DNA of 64,000 bases from Spirochaetaceae bacterium (GTDB taxonomy: Bacteria; Spirochaetota; Spirochaetia; SZUA-6; DRHE01), in assembly GCA_020353535.1 (NCBI GenBank), contig CP070696.1, positions 2,218,071-2,282,070 on the forward strand, given 5' to 3'. Below the pieces are notes generated by a model, which saw only the letters and a list, made by a program, of their open reading frames with translations, was not told the origin of the DNA and searched no databases. The position numbers and the translations under genes were made by a program. Below are positions 52,170-59,941 of this stretch, in pieces (position 1 is the stretch's first letter; every line of letters begins with the position of its first letter).

Positions 52170-52472
52170 CTACGAATGATGCGGGTGTTCCTGCAGCTGC
52201 TTCAAACCCGCTCTCAGGGCCAGATCAATCTCCACCTCGATCTTTTTCTCGAAAACCGCGTCGGGGTGCAGATTCCCAAGCATGGATGTAGTGTAACGGG
52301 GTGTTATCCTGTTCAAGATAAAAGCCGTCAGGTCCAGCACACAGGTCTCGCATTTACAGATGTCATCTTGCTCCTCGAGCAACTTGTCTATCCGCTCATA
52401 TACCCTTCCTTGAGATTCATTGCGGATATTCTCCAGATCGTATCGTTTCTCCAACATCATAGCTGTTTCCAT
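52170..52472 (-). CDS. ComFB-family protein, probable c-di-nucleotide receptor
   Basis: A 100-residue cytoplasmic protein. DDICKCETCVLDLTAFILNR followed by ITPRYTTS matches the ComFB pattern (CxCxxCxxDxxAxxLNxxxPRY). Relatives in cyanobacteria and Bacillus bind cyclic di-nucleotides and affect competence or motility. It lies 17 bases downstream of cheB and 26 bases upstream of the HD-GYP gene, so a c-di-GMP reader and a c-di-GMP hydrolase stand side by side at the end of the chemotaxis operon. Confidence 0.8.
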   Translation of the reverse strand: METAMMLEKRYDLENIRNESQGRVYERIDKLLEEQDDICKCETCVLDLTAFILNRITPRYTTSMLGNLHPDAVFEKKIEVEIDLALRAGLKQLQEHPHHS

Positions 52473-52489
52473 TCCTTTTATTGAAAATC

Positions 52490-53557
52490 TTAAGCTAAAG
52501 CTCTCTCATATACACAATCCAACAGGTGATCGGAGATACGCTGCAGCGGGACCACCGCATCGGCGTCTCCATTCAGAATCACCTCTCTGTTCATACCGAA
52601 AATGACCGAGGTTTCTTTATCTTGAGCAACAACATAACCACCTGTTTTGCGCAATTCTCTGATTCCGGCGGCCCCGTCTCTGCCCATACCCGTCATAATC
52701 ACAGCGATTGCTTGGGATCCGTATTCTTTGGCCACCGAGTGCATGAGCACGTCCACGGAGGGTCGATGTCCGCAAACCAGCTCTCGCTGGTTGAGCCCCA
52801 CCAAAGGTTCACGAGAGTTCCGCAGAACGACCATATGATAGTTCCCCGGAGCAATTAGCACTTGTCCCGGCAGAATGGGGTCTCCATCCTCCGCCTCCTT
52901 GACGTCCAGCACACAGGTGCCGTTGAGACGCTCGGCAAACGCCTTCGTGAATAACGGTGGCATGTGCTGGACCACGACGATGGGCAGGGGAAAGCTCTCC
53001 GGCAGTACGGATAGGACACTCTTTAGGGCCACCGGACCTCCGGTGGAGGTTCCGATAGCCACCAGGTCAAATCGGCTGGACAACACATCAGCAGGCCGCT
53101 CGCTCCTATTCTCCCTCCGGCGCTCCGGCTCGGGCTTAGAGGATTCCTCTGTTGGCTTAAGGTCGATGCTGCAGGCGCTCTTCACCTTCTCGATCAGCTC
53201 CCGGGCAACCGCATCCAATCCCCCTGAAAGGGATGGAGTCGGCTTGAGCATGAAATCGACGGCCCCTGCTTCAAGAGCTTGAAGGGTAAGCTCCGCACCA
53301 CGTTTGGCGTGGGCGCTGAGAACGATTGTGGGTACGGGCCGGGAACGCATGATCTCCCGGATAGCCGCCAGGCCTCCGATACCGGGCATCTCAATGTCCA
53401 TAGTGATCACATCGGGCCGCACTCGTTCCAGCTTATTCAGCGCAAACTCAGCCTTGGCTGCCGTGGCAATCACCTCGATCTGGGGATCGCTGTTCAGGAT
53501 ATCGCTGGCAATTTTGCGCACAAGCGGAGAATCATCTACAACCATGACTCGGATCAT
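52490..53557 (-). CDS. cheB: CheB chemoreceptor methylesterase/deamidase
   Basis: A 355-residue response regulator-enzyme. The receiver has VMVVDDSPLVRK and the phospho-Asp at residue 54 (ITMDIEMPGIGG). The methylesterase domain has the Ser nucleophile in AIGTSTGGPVALKSVL, the His in VVQHMPPLFTKAFAERLNG, and the Asp in MTGMGRDGAAGIREL. It removes methyl groups from chemoreceptor glutamates for adaptation. It follows cheR by six bases. Confidence 0.95.
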   Translation of the reverse strand: MIRVMVVDDSPLVRKIASDILNSDPQIEVIATAAKAEFALNKLERVRPDVITMDIEMPGIGGLAAIREIMRSRPVPTIVLSAHAKRGAELTLQALEAGAVDFMLKPTPSLSGGLDAVARELIEKVKSACSIDLKPTEESSKPEPERRRENRSERPADVLSSRFDLVAIGTSTGGPVALKSVLSVLPESFPLPIVVVQHMPPLFTKAFAERLNGTCVLDVKEAEDGDPILPGQVLIAPGNYHMVVLRNSREPLVGLNQRELVCGHRPSVDVLMHSVAKEYGSQAIAVIMTGMGRDGAAGIRELRKTGGYVVAQDKETSVIFGMNREVILNGDADAVVPLQRISDHLLDCVYERALA

Positions 53558-53563
53558 TTCAAC

Positions 53564-54397
53564 TTACTCCAGTTTATAAATCGGGGCTTTGATCCCCCGA
53601 AGGTAGCGAAACCTCTGACTGGTACCCGTGAGTGACTCGGAGTGGCCAATGCAGAGGTATCCTCTCGGATCGAGCACTTCGGCGAAATACTCGTCTACGA
53701 GCCGTCGTTGTATTGCTTTGTCAAAATAAATCATTACGTTTCGACAGAAGATCAGATCGAAGCTGTTTTCAGGTGGATCTTCTTTGAGCAAGTTATGCAC
53801 TCTGAAATCAACACCAGACTTCAGCTCGGGGGTTATCTGGTAGCATCCACCGCCCACCGGGAAAAAGAAACGCTTCATAACTTCCTCGGGTACAAAGCGG
53901 ATCGCCCGTTCACCGTATACACCGTTTCTAGCCTTCTCGATCATGTCGGTGCTGATGTCCGTGGCAATGATCTCAGCCTTCCCCGTCCCGGCGCGGTCAA
54001 AGTATTCGTCGACCACTATCCGCAGGGTATAGGGTTCCTCTCCGCTTGAACAACCTGCACACCATATACGGATTTGTTTCTTGAAGCCAAACAGCTCGGG
54101 AAGTATCAACTCACCTAGAGCGCCAAAATGATTCATCTCACGAAAAAAGTAGGTTTCATTCGTGCTCACGGCGTCGATAAAGTGGGGTAGCTCTTTGTCC
54201 CGATTCTCTCCCTTTGTAAGGTAGTTGTAGTATTCGTCATAGCCGCAAAGGCCCAAAGCCACAATCCGTTTACGCAAGCGGTTGGACACCAGAATGTGCT
54301 TGCTGTCCCGCATGTTGATATTTGTCTTCTCGTAGATCAGGTCACGGAAGAGGTTGAAGGTTTGCTCCGATAAGGGGCGGATTTGGGTATCTATCAC
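53564..54397 (-). CDS. cheR: CheR chemoreceptor methyltransferase
   Basis: A 277-residue SAM-dependent enzyme. The N-terminal helical domain is followed by STNETYFFREMNHF, the SAM-binding WCAGCSSGEEPYTLRIVV (usually EEPYSLA), DLIFCRNVMIYFDKAIQRRL and LCIGHSESLTG near the end. It methylates chemoreceptor glutamates. Start is GTG at 54397, one base after the cheD stop codon, so translation is coupled. The beta-subdomain seems short, which may mean no pentapeptide tether; the chemoreceptor here also lacks an NWETF-like tail. Confidence 0.95.
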   Translation of the reverse strand: MIDTQIRPLSEQTFNLFRDLIYEKTNINMRDSKHILVSNRLRKRIVALGLCGYDEYYNYLTKGENRDKELPHFIDAVSTNETYFFREMNHFGALGELILPELFGFKKQIRIWCAGCSSGEEPYTLRIVVDEYFDRAGTGKAEIIATDISTDMIEKARNGVYGERAIRFVPEEVMKRFFFPVGGGCYQITPELKSGVDFRVHNLLKEDPPENSFDLIFCRNVMIYFDKAIQRRLVDEYFAEVLDPRGYLCIGHSESLTGTSQRFRYLRGIKAPIYKLE

Positions 54398-54398
54398 C

Positions 54399-54896
54399 TT
54401 AGGCCCCTTTCCCTAAAACCGGACTAAGAGTAGTCACTTGCATGTGTCCATTATGATTGTCGAAGACAACGGTTCTACCCAACTCTCCGCCGGTTTCTTC
54501 GCAGGCTATCGGAATCTGCAACTCCTCGAGAACGCGCTTGCTCGCCTCTATGTTCTTTTCACCAACCGTCGTGATCTTTTTATCCGTGCTGGTCTTGAAC
54601 ATGTTGGCTCCGCCGGCCAGATAGGCACGGATGTGCTGCTTACGTCCCCCTTTTTCAAGTATCTGATTCAAAAGGCTGGGAATAGCGGTGTCCACAAATT
54701 TCCCCGCTGTAGAATCGCGGGGCGAGCTTTCGGGAAGCATTATGTGGGCCAATCCGCCAATATTCTTTTTCCCGTCGTGGAGGATCACTCCGACGCAAGA
54801 GCCCAGGGTAGTCTTCAATAGGTTCGAATTTTCCACAACGGCCATTTCAGCCATCTTCACCAGCAAGACGTTTGCTTCCATCTCCTCCACCTGCAT
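54399..54896 (-). CDS. cheD: CheD chemoreceptor glutamine deamidase
   Basis: A 165-residue deamidase. The catalytic Cys is residue 34 (TTLGSCVGVILHD) and His residue 51 (NIGGLAHIMLPES); the Thr region reads IRAYLAGGANMF, and ENIEASKRVLEELQIP is typical. CheD deamidates chemoreceptor glutamines and, in Bacillus and Thermotoga, binds CheC to raise its phosphatase activity. Here the only CheC-like domain is fused to CheA, encoded immediately upstream by six bases, so CheD may dock on CheA itself. Confidence 0.94.
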   Translation of the reverse strand: MQVEEMEANVLLVKMAEMAVVENSNLLKTTLGSCVGVILHDGKKNIGGLAHIMLPESSPRDSTAGKFVDTAIPSLLNQILEKGGRKQHIRAYLAGGANMFKTSTDKKITTVGEKNIEASKRVLEELQIPIACEETGGELGRTVVFDNHNGHMQVTTLSPVLGKGA

Positions 54897-54902
54897 TTAC
54901 TT

Positions 54903-57794
54903 CTATTTAAGGTTGTCCATAAGCGTTTTGATGAGCCCGCGTAGCGATTCCGGTTCAAGAAACATTAAAAGGTGACACACCACTTCCTCATCATCATCGC
55001 TGTAGATCAGAGCCTTGGTCAGCAAGATTCGATCACCTGGTTGGTTGAAACGGGCCAGGACCGAATCGATAACCGGCTGACACATATCGACGCTGATCTC
55101 CGGTGTCTCAGATTTTACTCGCAGGCCTGTTCCATCGGAGATAGCGATTAGAAAGGATGCCGCAAGGATATTCCCGAGCTCGGAGATCCCTGACATATCG
55201 ACATCCTCTATGGACGTGCAGGTCCCAGGCGTGCGCCGATAGAGCCGATCGTGGAAGTCAAGAACGCTCTCAACCGGCAGCACCATAAGGATTCCACCAT
55301 TCAGATTTCCGTCAACTCCCACATATACGCCACCGACCTGCTTCTCCTCGCCGCCGAGAAAATGGGCAATTTCAGCGAGCCGCACGATCTGGGATTCCGG
55401 GAAACTGACCCGAATCTCCCTGTCCGTAAGCTGGGAGAGAGCCATGGAGGCCTGGATAGCCCCGGTGTTGTGAACCTCTTCGAGCAACATATGTTTGCCC
55501 GCGTTAAGCTCCATTGCCAAAGCGTCTGCGCTGTCGTCCGGCTGCCCTTCCTCCCTGTTGGATTGCCCCGCTTCCGGCTCATGTTCAGCCGGAACAGGAT
55601 CAGGAGCTACTTCCTCCTGCTGCTCTTGAATCTCCGCTTCGGAAGGCTTTTTCGATTCTTCAAGGGATTGCTGTGAGGTAACACCTTTAGGGTTTTTCCG
55701 TTCCTTGTGGCCTTGGATCGTGAAAACGCTACTGCCCGTGAACCTGCGCTCATCCCCATCAACTCGATAGTAAATTCGTACCAAGGCTTCAACGTCGACG
55801 ATCAGGGAAATCTTTCCGTTTCCAAGTATTGAAGCTCCAATCAGGCCTTCGATCTCCTGATAATGACGACTCAAAGACTTGATGACGATTTCACCGGTGC
55901 CGATCACCTTGTCCACGCCCAGGCCGATCTTCTTTTCTTCGTAATCAACGATTACCACAGGCATTCGCGTATCCTTGCCGGCAGCAGCAGATCCGTTCGA
56001 ATCCAAGGAAAGAGCCTCACTGAGATGAATCATGGTCAGCACTTCGTCCCGAAGTCGGATCACCCGCCGTCCGCCGATGGTTTTTAGCTCCAACTCTGTT
56101 ACTTTAAGAACTTCCTTCACAGAGGATAGCGGCACAGCCAGTGTAGATCCGCCGACCTCCACCAGCACCGCCGGAATTATGGCCATTGTCAAGGGAAGCG
56201 AAACCGTGACAGTTGTACCTCTTCCCGTCATCGAACGGATACGGATGTTCCCACTCATCCCTTCAATGGCCCGTTTTACTACATCCATACCTACACCACG
56301 ACCGGAAACCTCGGAAACCTCTTTGACCGTACTGAATCCGGGTAGGAAGATAAGGCTGAGCAACTGCTCGTCCGACAATTTGTCTACTTCTGCCTCGGAG
56401 ACAAGACCTTTCTCTACGGCCTTTTTTAATACTGCCTCCTTGTTCATGCCCCGACCGTCATCGGATACCTCGATACAGATATGGTCGCCGTCCTGATAGG
56501 CGCCGAGACGAATCAAACCTATCGGCGTTTTACCCGCTTTCAGCCGCTGCTCTCGACTCTCGATGCCGTGATCCACCGCGTTTCGAATCAGATGAACCAG
56601 CGGATCCCCGATATGATCCATCACTTTCTTGTCGATCTCAGTCTCTTCACCGAAGATATCCAGGGTAACTTCTTTCCCGCGGTCCTTGGCAAGATCGCGA
56701 ACCACCCGGTAGAAACGCCTGAATACATTATTGACGGGCAACATGCGGACCTTCATGATTCCATCTTGAAGATCCCTTGTGATCTTACCCAGACCCTCGG
56801 TCTTCTCCTCCAAACTGCTGACAACTCGACTCTTGCCGTACAGATCCTTGAGCTCCTGGGCAACGGAAACAAATCCGGAGTTCTGGATAACAAGCTCTCC
56901 AACAAGATTGAGTAGAGTATCCAGCCGCTCCACGGAAACCCGTACCACTTCCTCGGCTTTTGCGGCTCTGGCTATCATTTCAGAGGGAGTTGCCCCGGGT
57001 TTCCGTGCCGACTTGGATACACCAGCCTGCTTTTCCACCTCACGGAGAGAATTAACTTCAAGAAGATCGACGTTAAGTGCTTCCCTCACGGAAGGCTCAT
57101 CCTGGGTCGTCTCGATAACAAGCGTGTACACAAAGCGCCCGCTCGATTCCCTGAGAATCTCCGGAGCTGGTTCTTCACTGAGAATTGTAGCGATCTCGGA
57201 TAGGCGGTTTCGTACCAGGAAGGCTCTCAGGTACGCTTCCCGGCCCGAACTCTTGATCCACAGTTCCAGCTGGTAACGATGCGGGGCGGGACCGTTTTGT
57301 CCGACCTCGCTGGAGTCCCGAGCAGAAACGGGGGTGTCCTCCACCTCGGTGGAACCTGTGCTATCACATTCCTCACTTCCTCCACCATCAAGGTCGATCT
57401 GATCCGATTGCTCAACCTCCGCCATCGTCCAGAGATTGCTGAGAAACTCTTCGTTGTTCTCTTCAAACGTGGCACCGGAGGTAAAGCTCTCTACCATCCT
57501 GGAGGCCAGGTCCAGCCCTTGAAAAAGCACATCCACCATCTCCGGGGTAAGAGCCATGACGCCGTCCCGTACAGCCTGAAGAGCAGACTCCAAACCATGA
57601 GTCAGTCGTTGTAACTTTTCATAACCGATGAAGCCCGCCGAACCTTTGAGGGTATGAATGGCTCGGAACATCTGATGAACCAGCTCCGTATCCCCTGGAT
57701 TCTGCTCCAGGTTTAGTAGAGCCGCTTCCCACTCCTCGAGATGTTCTTTGGCCTCCTCGGCAAAGATCGTTTTGTATTCTGCTTTAACTTCCAT
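54903..57794 (-). CDS. cheA: CheA histidine kinase fused to a CheC-type phosphatase domain
   Basis: A 963-residue kinase. Hpt P1 has phospho-His 47 (AIHTLKGSAGFIGYEKL); a P2-like segment lies around 170-255; P3 dimerisation is VSVERLDTLLNLVGELVIQN; P4 ATPase has HLIRNAVDHGIESREQR, SDDGRGMNKE, GRGVGMDVVK and GRGTTVTVSLPL; P5 CheW-like ends near 680. After an acidic Gln/Glu/Pro-rich linker (about 690-765) comes a CheC domain (about 770-963) with both active-site pairs: LLEEVHNTGAIQASMALSQL and MSGISELGNILAASFL (E-x-x-N twice). Kinase and CheY-P phosphatase are thus on one chain. The gene is third of the sigma-54 operon. Confidence 0.93.
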   Translation of the reverse strand: MEVKAEYKTIFAEEAKEHLEEWEAALLNLEQNPGDTELVHQMFRAIHTLKGSAGFIGYEKLQRLTHGLESALQAVRDGVMALTPEMVDVLFQGLDLASRMVESFTSGATFEENNEEFLSNLWTMAEVEQSDQIDLDGGGSEECDSTGSTEVEDTPVSARDSSEVGQNGPAPHRYQLELWIKSSGREAYLRAFLVRNRLSEIATILSEEPAPEILRESSGRFVYTLVIETTQDEPSVREALNVDLLEVNSLREVEKQAGVSKSARKPGATPSEMIARAAKAEEVVRVSVERLDTLLNLVGELVIQNSGFVSVAQELKDLYGKSRVVSSLEEKTEGLGKITRDLQDGIMKVRMLPVNNVFRRFYRVVRDLAKDRGKEVTLDIFGEETEIDKKVMDHIGDPLVHLIRNAVDHGIESREQRLKAGKTPIGLIRLGAYQDGDHICIEVSDDGRGMNKEAVLKKAVEKGLVSEAEVDKLSDEQLLSLIFLPGFSTVKEVSEVSGRGVGMDVVKRAIEGMSGNIRIRSMTGRGTTVTVSLPLTMAIIPAVLVEVGGSTLAVPLSSVKEVLKVTELELKTIGGRRVIRLRDEVLTMIHLSEALSLDSNGSAAAGKDTRMPVVIVDYEEKKIGLGVDKVIGTGEIVIKSLSRHYQEIEGLIGASILGNGKISLIVDVEALVRIYYRVDGDERRFTGSSVFTIQGHKERKNPKGVTSQQSLEESKKPSEAEIQEQQEEVAPDPVPAEHEPEAGQSNREEGQPDDSADALAMELNAGKHMLLEEVHNTGAIQASMALSQLTDREIRVSFPESQIVRLAEIAHFLGGEEKQVGGVYVGVDGNLNGGILMVLPVESVLDFHDRLYRRTPGTCTSIEDVDMSGISELGNILAASFLIAISDGTGLRVKSETPEISVDMCQPVIDSVLARFNQPGDRILLTKALIYSDDDEEVVCHLLMFLEPESLRGLIKTLMDNLK

Positions 57795-57854
57795 TTTCTA
57801 CCTACCCTATTTACATCGCTCCAGGACTCTTACATCCTTGGAAAGAGTAAAGAG

Positions 57855-58376
57855 CTAAATTTCGCTCAGCACACTGTCGAGCGCATCGATCTCGCTCAAA
57901 GTCTCCTGTTCTTCCACGGCCACGCTGATCTCGATCGGTCCGTACTGGGTGTACAATCCCAATACCAGGGCTGGTTTGGGAATCAGATTGATGCTCAGAT
58001 TATCGCCAGTGGCGATCGCCGGAGTAGTGATCTTCAAGGCATAATCCTTTCTCTGATTGAGAAGGGCGGTGGCATTTCCCGTGATCATGTTGGCCAACTC
58101 CCCTAAGGTGTCCACAAACATGATCTTCTTCTCTTGGGGCGATCTTCCGTCCAGAAGCTTGTCCACCATCCTTTCCGCCAGGGTGTTTTCCATGCTGTAT
58201 ACAACCTGGCCAACCAAGAAGCCGTAAATACCGATGATTATCGAAACCCCGAAGGAGGGCTCGACCTTGGCTTTGTAGGACAGATGTCCCCGACGCACCT
58301 CGATCCCCGTGATCCGGGTTACCACCTTCATCGCCGCCTCAATAAATGGATTGACGTATTTCGCATTCACCTTCAT
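57855..58376 (-). CDS. cheX: CheX CheY-P phosphatase
   Basis: A 173-residue cytoplasmic phosphatase. NAKYVNPFIEAAMKVVTRIT begins the CheX fold, and VDTLGELANMITGNATALLN carries the E-x-x-N catalytic pair. CheX dephosphorylates CheY-P in spirochaetes and Thermotoga. It lies between cheY and cheA. With the CheC domain on CheA, the operon encodes two different phosphatase modules for one CheY. Confidence 0.92.
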   Translation of the reverse strand: MKVNAKYVNPFIEAAMKVVTRITGIEVRRGHLSYKAKVEPSFGVSIIIGIYGFLVGQVVYSMENTLAERMVDKLLDGRSPQEKKIMFVDTLGELANMITGNATALLNQRKDYALKITTPAIATGDNLSINLIPKPALVLGLYTQYGPIEISVAVEEQETLSEIDALDSVLSEI

Positions 58377-58404
58377 TTGTACTGTTCTCCTGTTCTTTTC
58401 ATCG

Positions 58405-58767
58405 CTACGCTAAAGCCTTTTGCACCGCTGATACGATGCGCTCCGGCTCAAAGGGCTTTACCACGAAATCCTTCACTCCCAGTGCCAAACTGTCCATAAG
58501 CATCTTCTCCTGACCCAGTGCGGTAACCATTACGATGCGGGCATCCGGATCTTGACTCAGGATCTCCCGGGCCGCCTCCAATCCGTCTTTCTCCTTCATG
58601 GTAATGTCCATGGTAACCAGGTCCGGCTTGAGAGCGTTGTATTTGCTCACCGCTTCGATACCGTTTACCGCTTCACCACAGATTTCGAATCCGTGTGGGG
58701 TGAGAGTGTCCTTGACGATCATGCGCATAAAATTCGCATCGTCAACAATAAGTACTCGCTTTGCCAT
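58405..58767 (-). CDS. cheY: CheY response regulator
   Basis: A 120-residue single receiver domain. VLIVDDANFMRMIVKDTL has the acidic pair (Asp 9, Asp 10), the phospho-Asp is residue 54 (VTMDITMKEKDG), and VMVTALGQE and VVKPFEPERI supply the Thr/Ser and Lys positions. Phosphorylated CheY binds the flagellar switch. It is the first gene of an eight-gene operon, behind a sigma-54 promoter about 105 bases upstream. Confidence 0.95.
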   Translation of the reverse strand: MAKRVLIVDDANFMRMIVKDTLTPHGFEICGEAVNGIEAVSKYNALKPDLVTMDITMKEKDGLEAAREILSQDPDARIVMVTALGQEKMLMDSLALGVKDFVVKPFEPERIVSAVQKALA

Positions 58768-58871
58768 ATAGCTCCTTCCTTCCCGCCCTGGAGGTTGCCT
58801 AAACTGAAAAACTCCAGAGCTCGAAATCGTATTGATCCATCCTTATGATCGGGAGAATCAGATATGGGATA

Positions 58872-58886
58872 GCAAAACATATGCCA
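58872..58886 (-). promoter_or_regulatory. Sigma-54 promoter of the cheY-to-HD-GYP operon
   Basis: Minus-strand TGGCATATGTTTTGC has the invariant GG and GC ten bases apart, about 105 bases from the cheY ATG. Confidence 0.83.
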
Positions 58887-59010
58887 AAATGGGATTACAC
58901 TGTTAATTGCTTGGTAACAATAGAATTAAGTTCGATCATGAATCGCGCTTCTCCGCAGGGAGATGTTAAGCTTTATTTATGCGGGATACAAAGCTGTAAA
59001 TTATTTCTTT

Positions 59011-59048
59011 CTATTGTCGAAAAATAGAGAAGTATCAAGAAAAATTTA
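59011..59048 (-). promoter_or_regulatory. Putative enhancer site upstream of the cheY sigma-54 promoter
   Basis: Minus-strand TAAATTTTTCTT (59048-59037) lies 151 bp upstream of the -24 box. Next to it CTATT and AATAG form a small hairpin around GTCGAAA (59011-59027), like the arrangement near cheW. Confidence 0.55.
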
Positions 59049-59126
59049 GGTAAAACAGAAATTTATCAGGCCTGCATTTGCATGACTCTCCGGATTAGTT
59101 ACTATATGATGGAAACGGGAAGTTGA

Positions 59127-59927
59127 GTGGAGACACCACGAATGGTGACGAATCAACGATCGCAGTTGTTACGGGAAAACAAGCTGTACCTCCTTGAAGC
59201 TATTCTTCCCGGAATTGCTCACGAGATCAACAACAACAACCAGACAATCATGCTGAGCAGCCAGGTGCTCCTCGAAGTATGGCAAAGTCTGAAAAAAATC
59301 ACAGATCTATACTTCGAAGAGCACGGTGATTTCTCAGTGGGAGGTCTGGAGTACTCAGCGGTCAGTAATGAGCTTACGGATTATTACAACAATGTATTGG
59401 GCAGCACCGAGAAAATACAACAGGTCACCGCCGAGATGAGGTCATTTATCCGTTCCGATAACAGCTCCGATCATGACACAATCGAAGTTAATGGGGTGAT
59501 CCAAAGTGTCGTCACTCTCCTGGCCAATCCCATCCGCAGAGCCACGGATCATTTGGTTTTAGAGCTGACGCCGAGTCTTCCCCATATCGGGGGGAATGTT
59601 CAAAACATCGAACAAATCTTCCTCAACATGGTGTTCAACGCCTGTTGCTCCCTCACCGACAGGCAACAATCGATCAGGATATCAACCCATCACAACAAAA
59701 AGAGCCACACCGTAGTATGCGAGATCGCTGACCAGGGTCGCGGAATAAATACAGACGTTCTTACCCGTATCCGTGGCTTCGTTTCGGGAAGAAGGCCTAT
59801 TCCTGCAGAAGACCTACCAGGTTTGATTTCAGTCCTACAGATCTTGTCCGAACACAGTGGCATCATAGACATTCAATCCGAAGAAAATCGAGGAACCCAG
59901 GTAGTCCTGAGCTTCCCGGAGTATTGA
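59127..59927 (+). CDS. Soluble histidine kinase
   Basis: A 266-residue kinase without membrane segments or sensor domain. The phospho-His block is LPGIAHEINNNNQTIMLSSQ; the ATPase part has N box IFLNMVFNACCSLTDRQQ, G1 IADQGRGINTDVL and a diverged G2 (EDLPGLISVLQILSEHSGII), ending RGTQVVLSFPEY. GTG 59127 is one start; ATG 59142, with GGAG nine bases before it, is as likely. The next gene, a sigma-54-dependent regulator, begins 14 bases later, so this is an NtrB-like partner. Confidence 0.85.
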   Translation: METPRMVTNQRSQLLRENKLYLLEAILPGIAHEINNNNQTIMLSSQVLLEVWQSLKKITDLYFEEHGDFSVGGLEYSAVSNELTDYYNNVLGSTEKIQQVTAEMRSFIRSDNSSDHDTIEVNGVIQSVVTLLANPIRRATDHLVLELTPSLPHIGGNVQNIEQIFLNMVFNACCSLTDRQQSIRISTHHNKKSHTVVCEIADQGRGINTDVLTRIRGFVSGRRPIPAEDLPGLISVLQILSEHSGIIDIQSEENRGTQVVLSFPEY

Positions 59928-59941
59928 CGCAGGAGCCAATT

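Larger units (their letters stand above)
58768..59126. other. 359-bp divergent regulatory region between cheY and a histidine kinase gene
   Basis: No gene is seen. It is AT-rich and holds the minus-strand sigma-54 promoter and enhancer-like site for cheY, listed separately. For the plus-strand gene the best candidate is TTGCAT (59078-59083) with ACTATA 17 bases on, which is weak. Confidence 0.7.

Noticed and set aside
59068..59083. A fifth sigma-54 promoter, AGGCCTGCATTTGCA, for the plus-strand kinase gene
   Set aside because: GG and GC are only nine bases apart and the first base and CAC are wrong, so it does not meet the -24/-12 rule.
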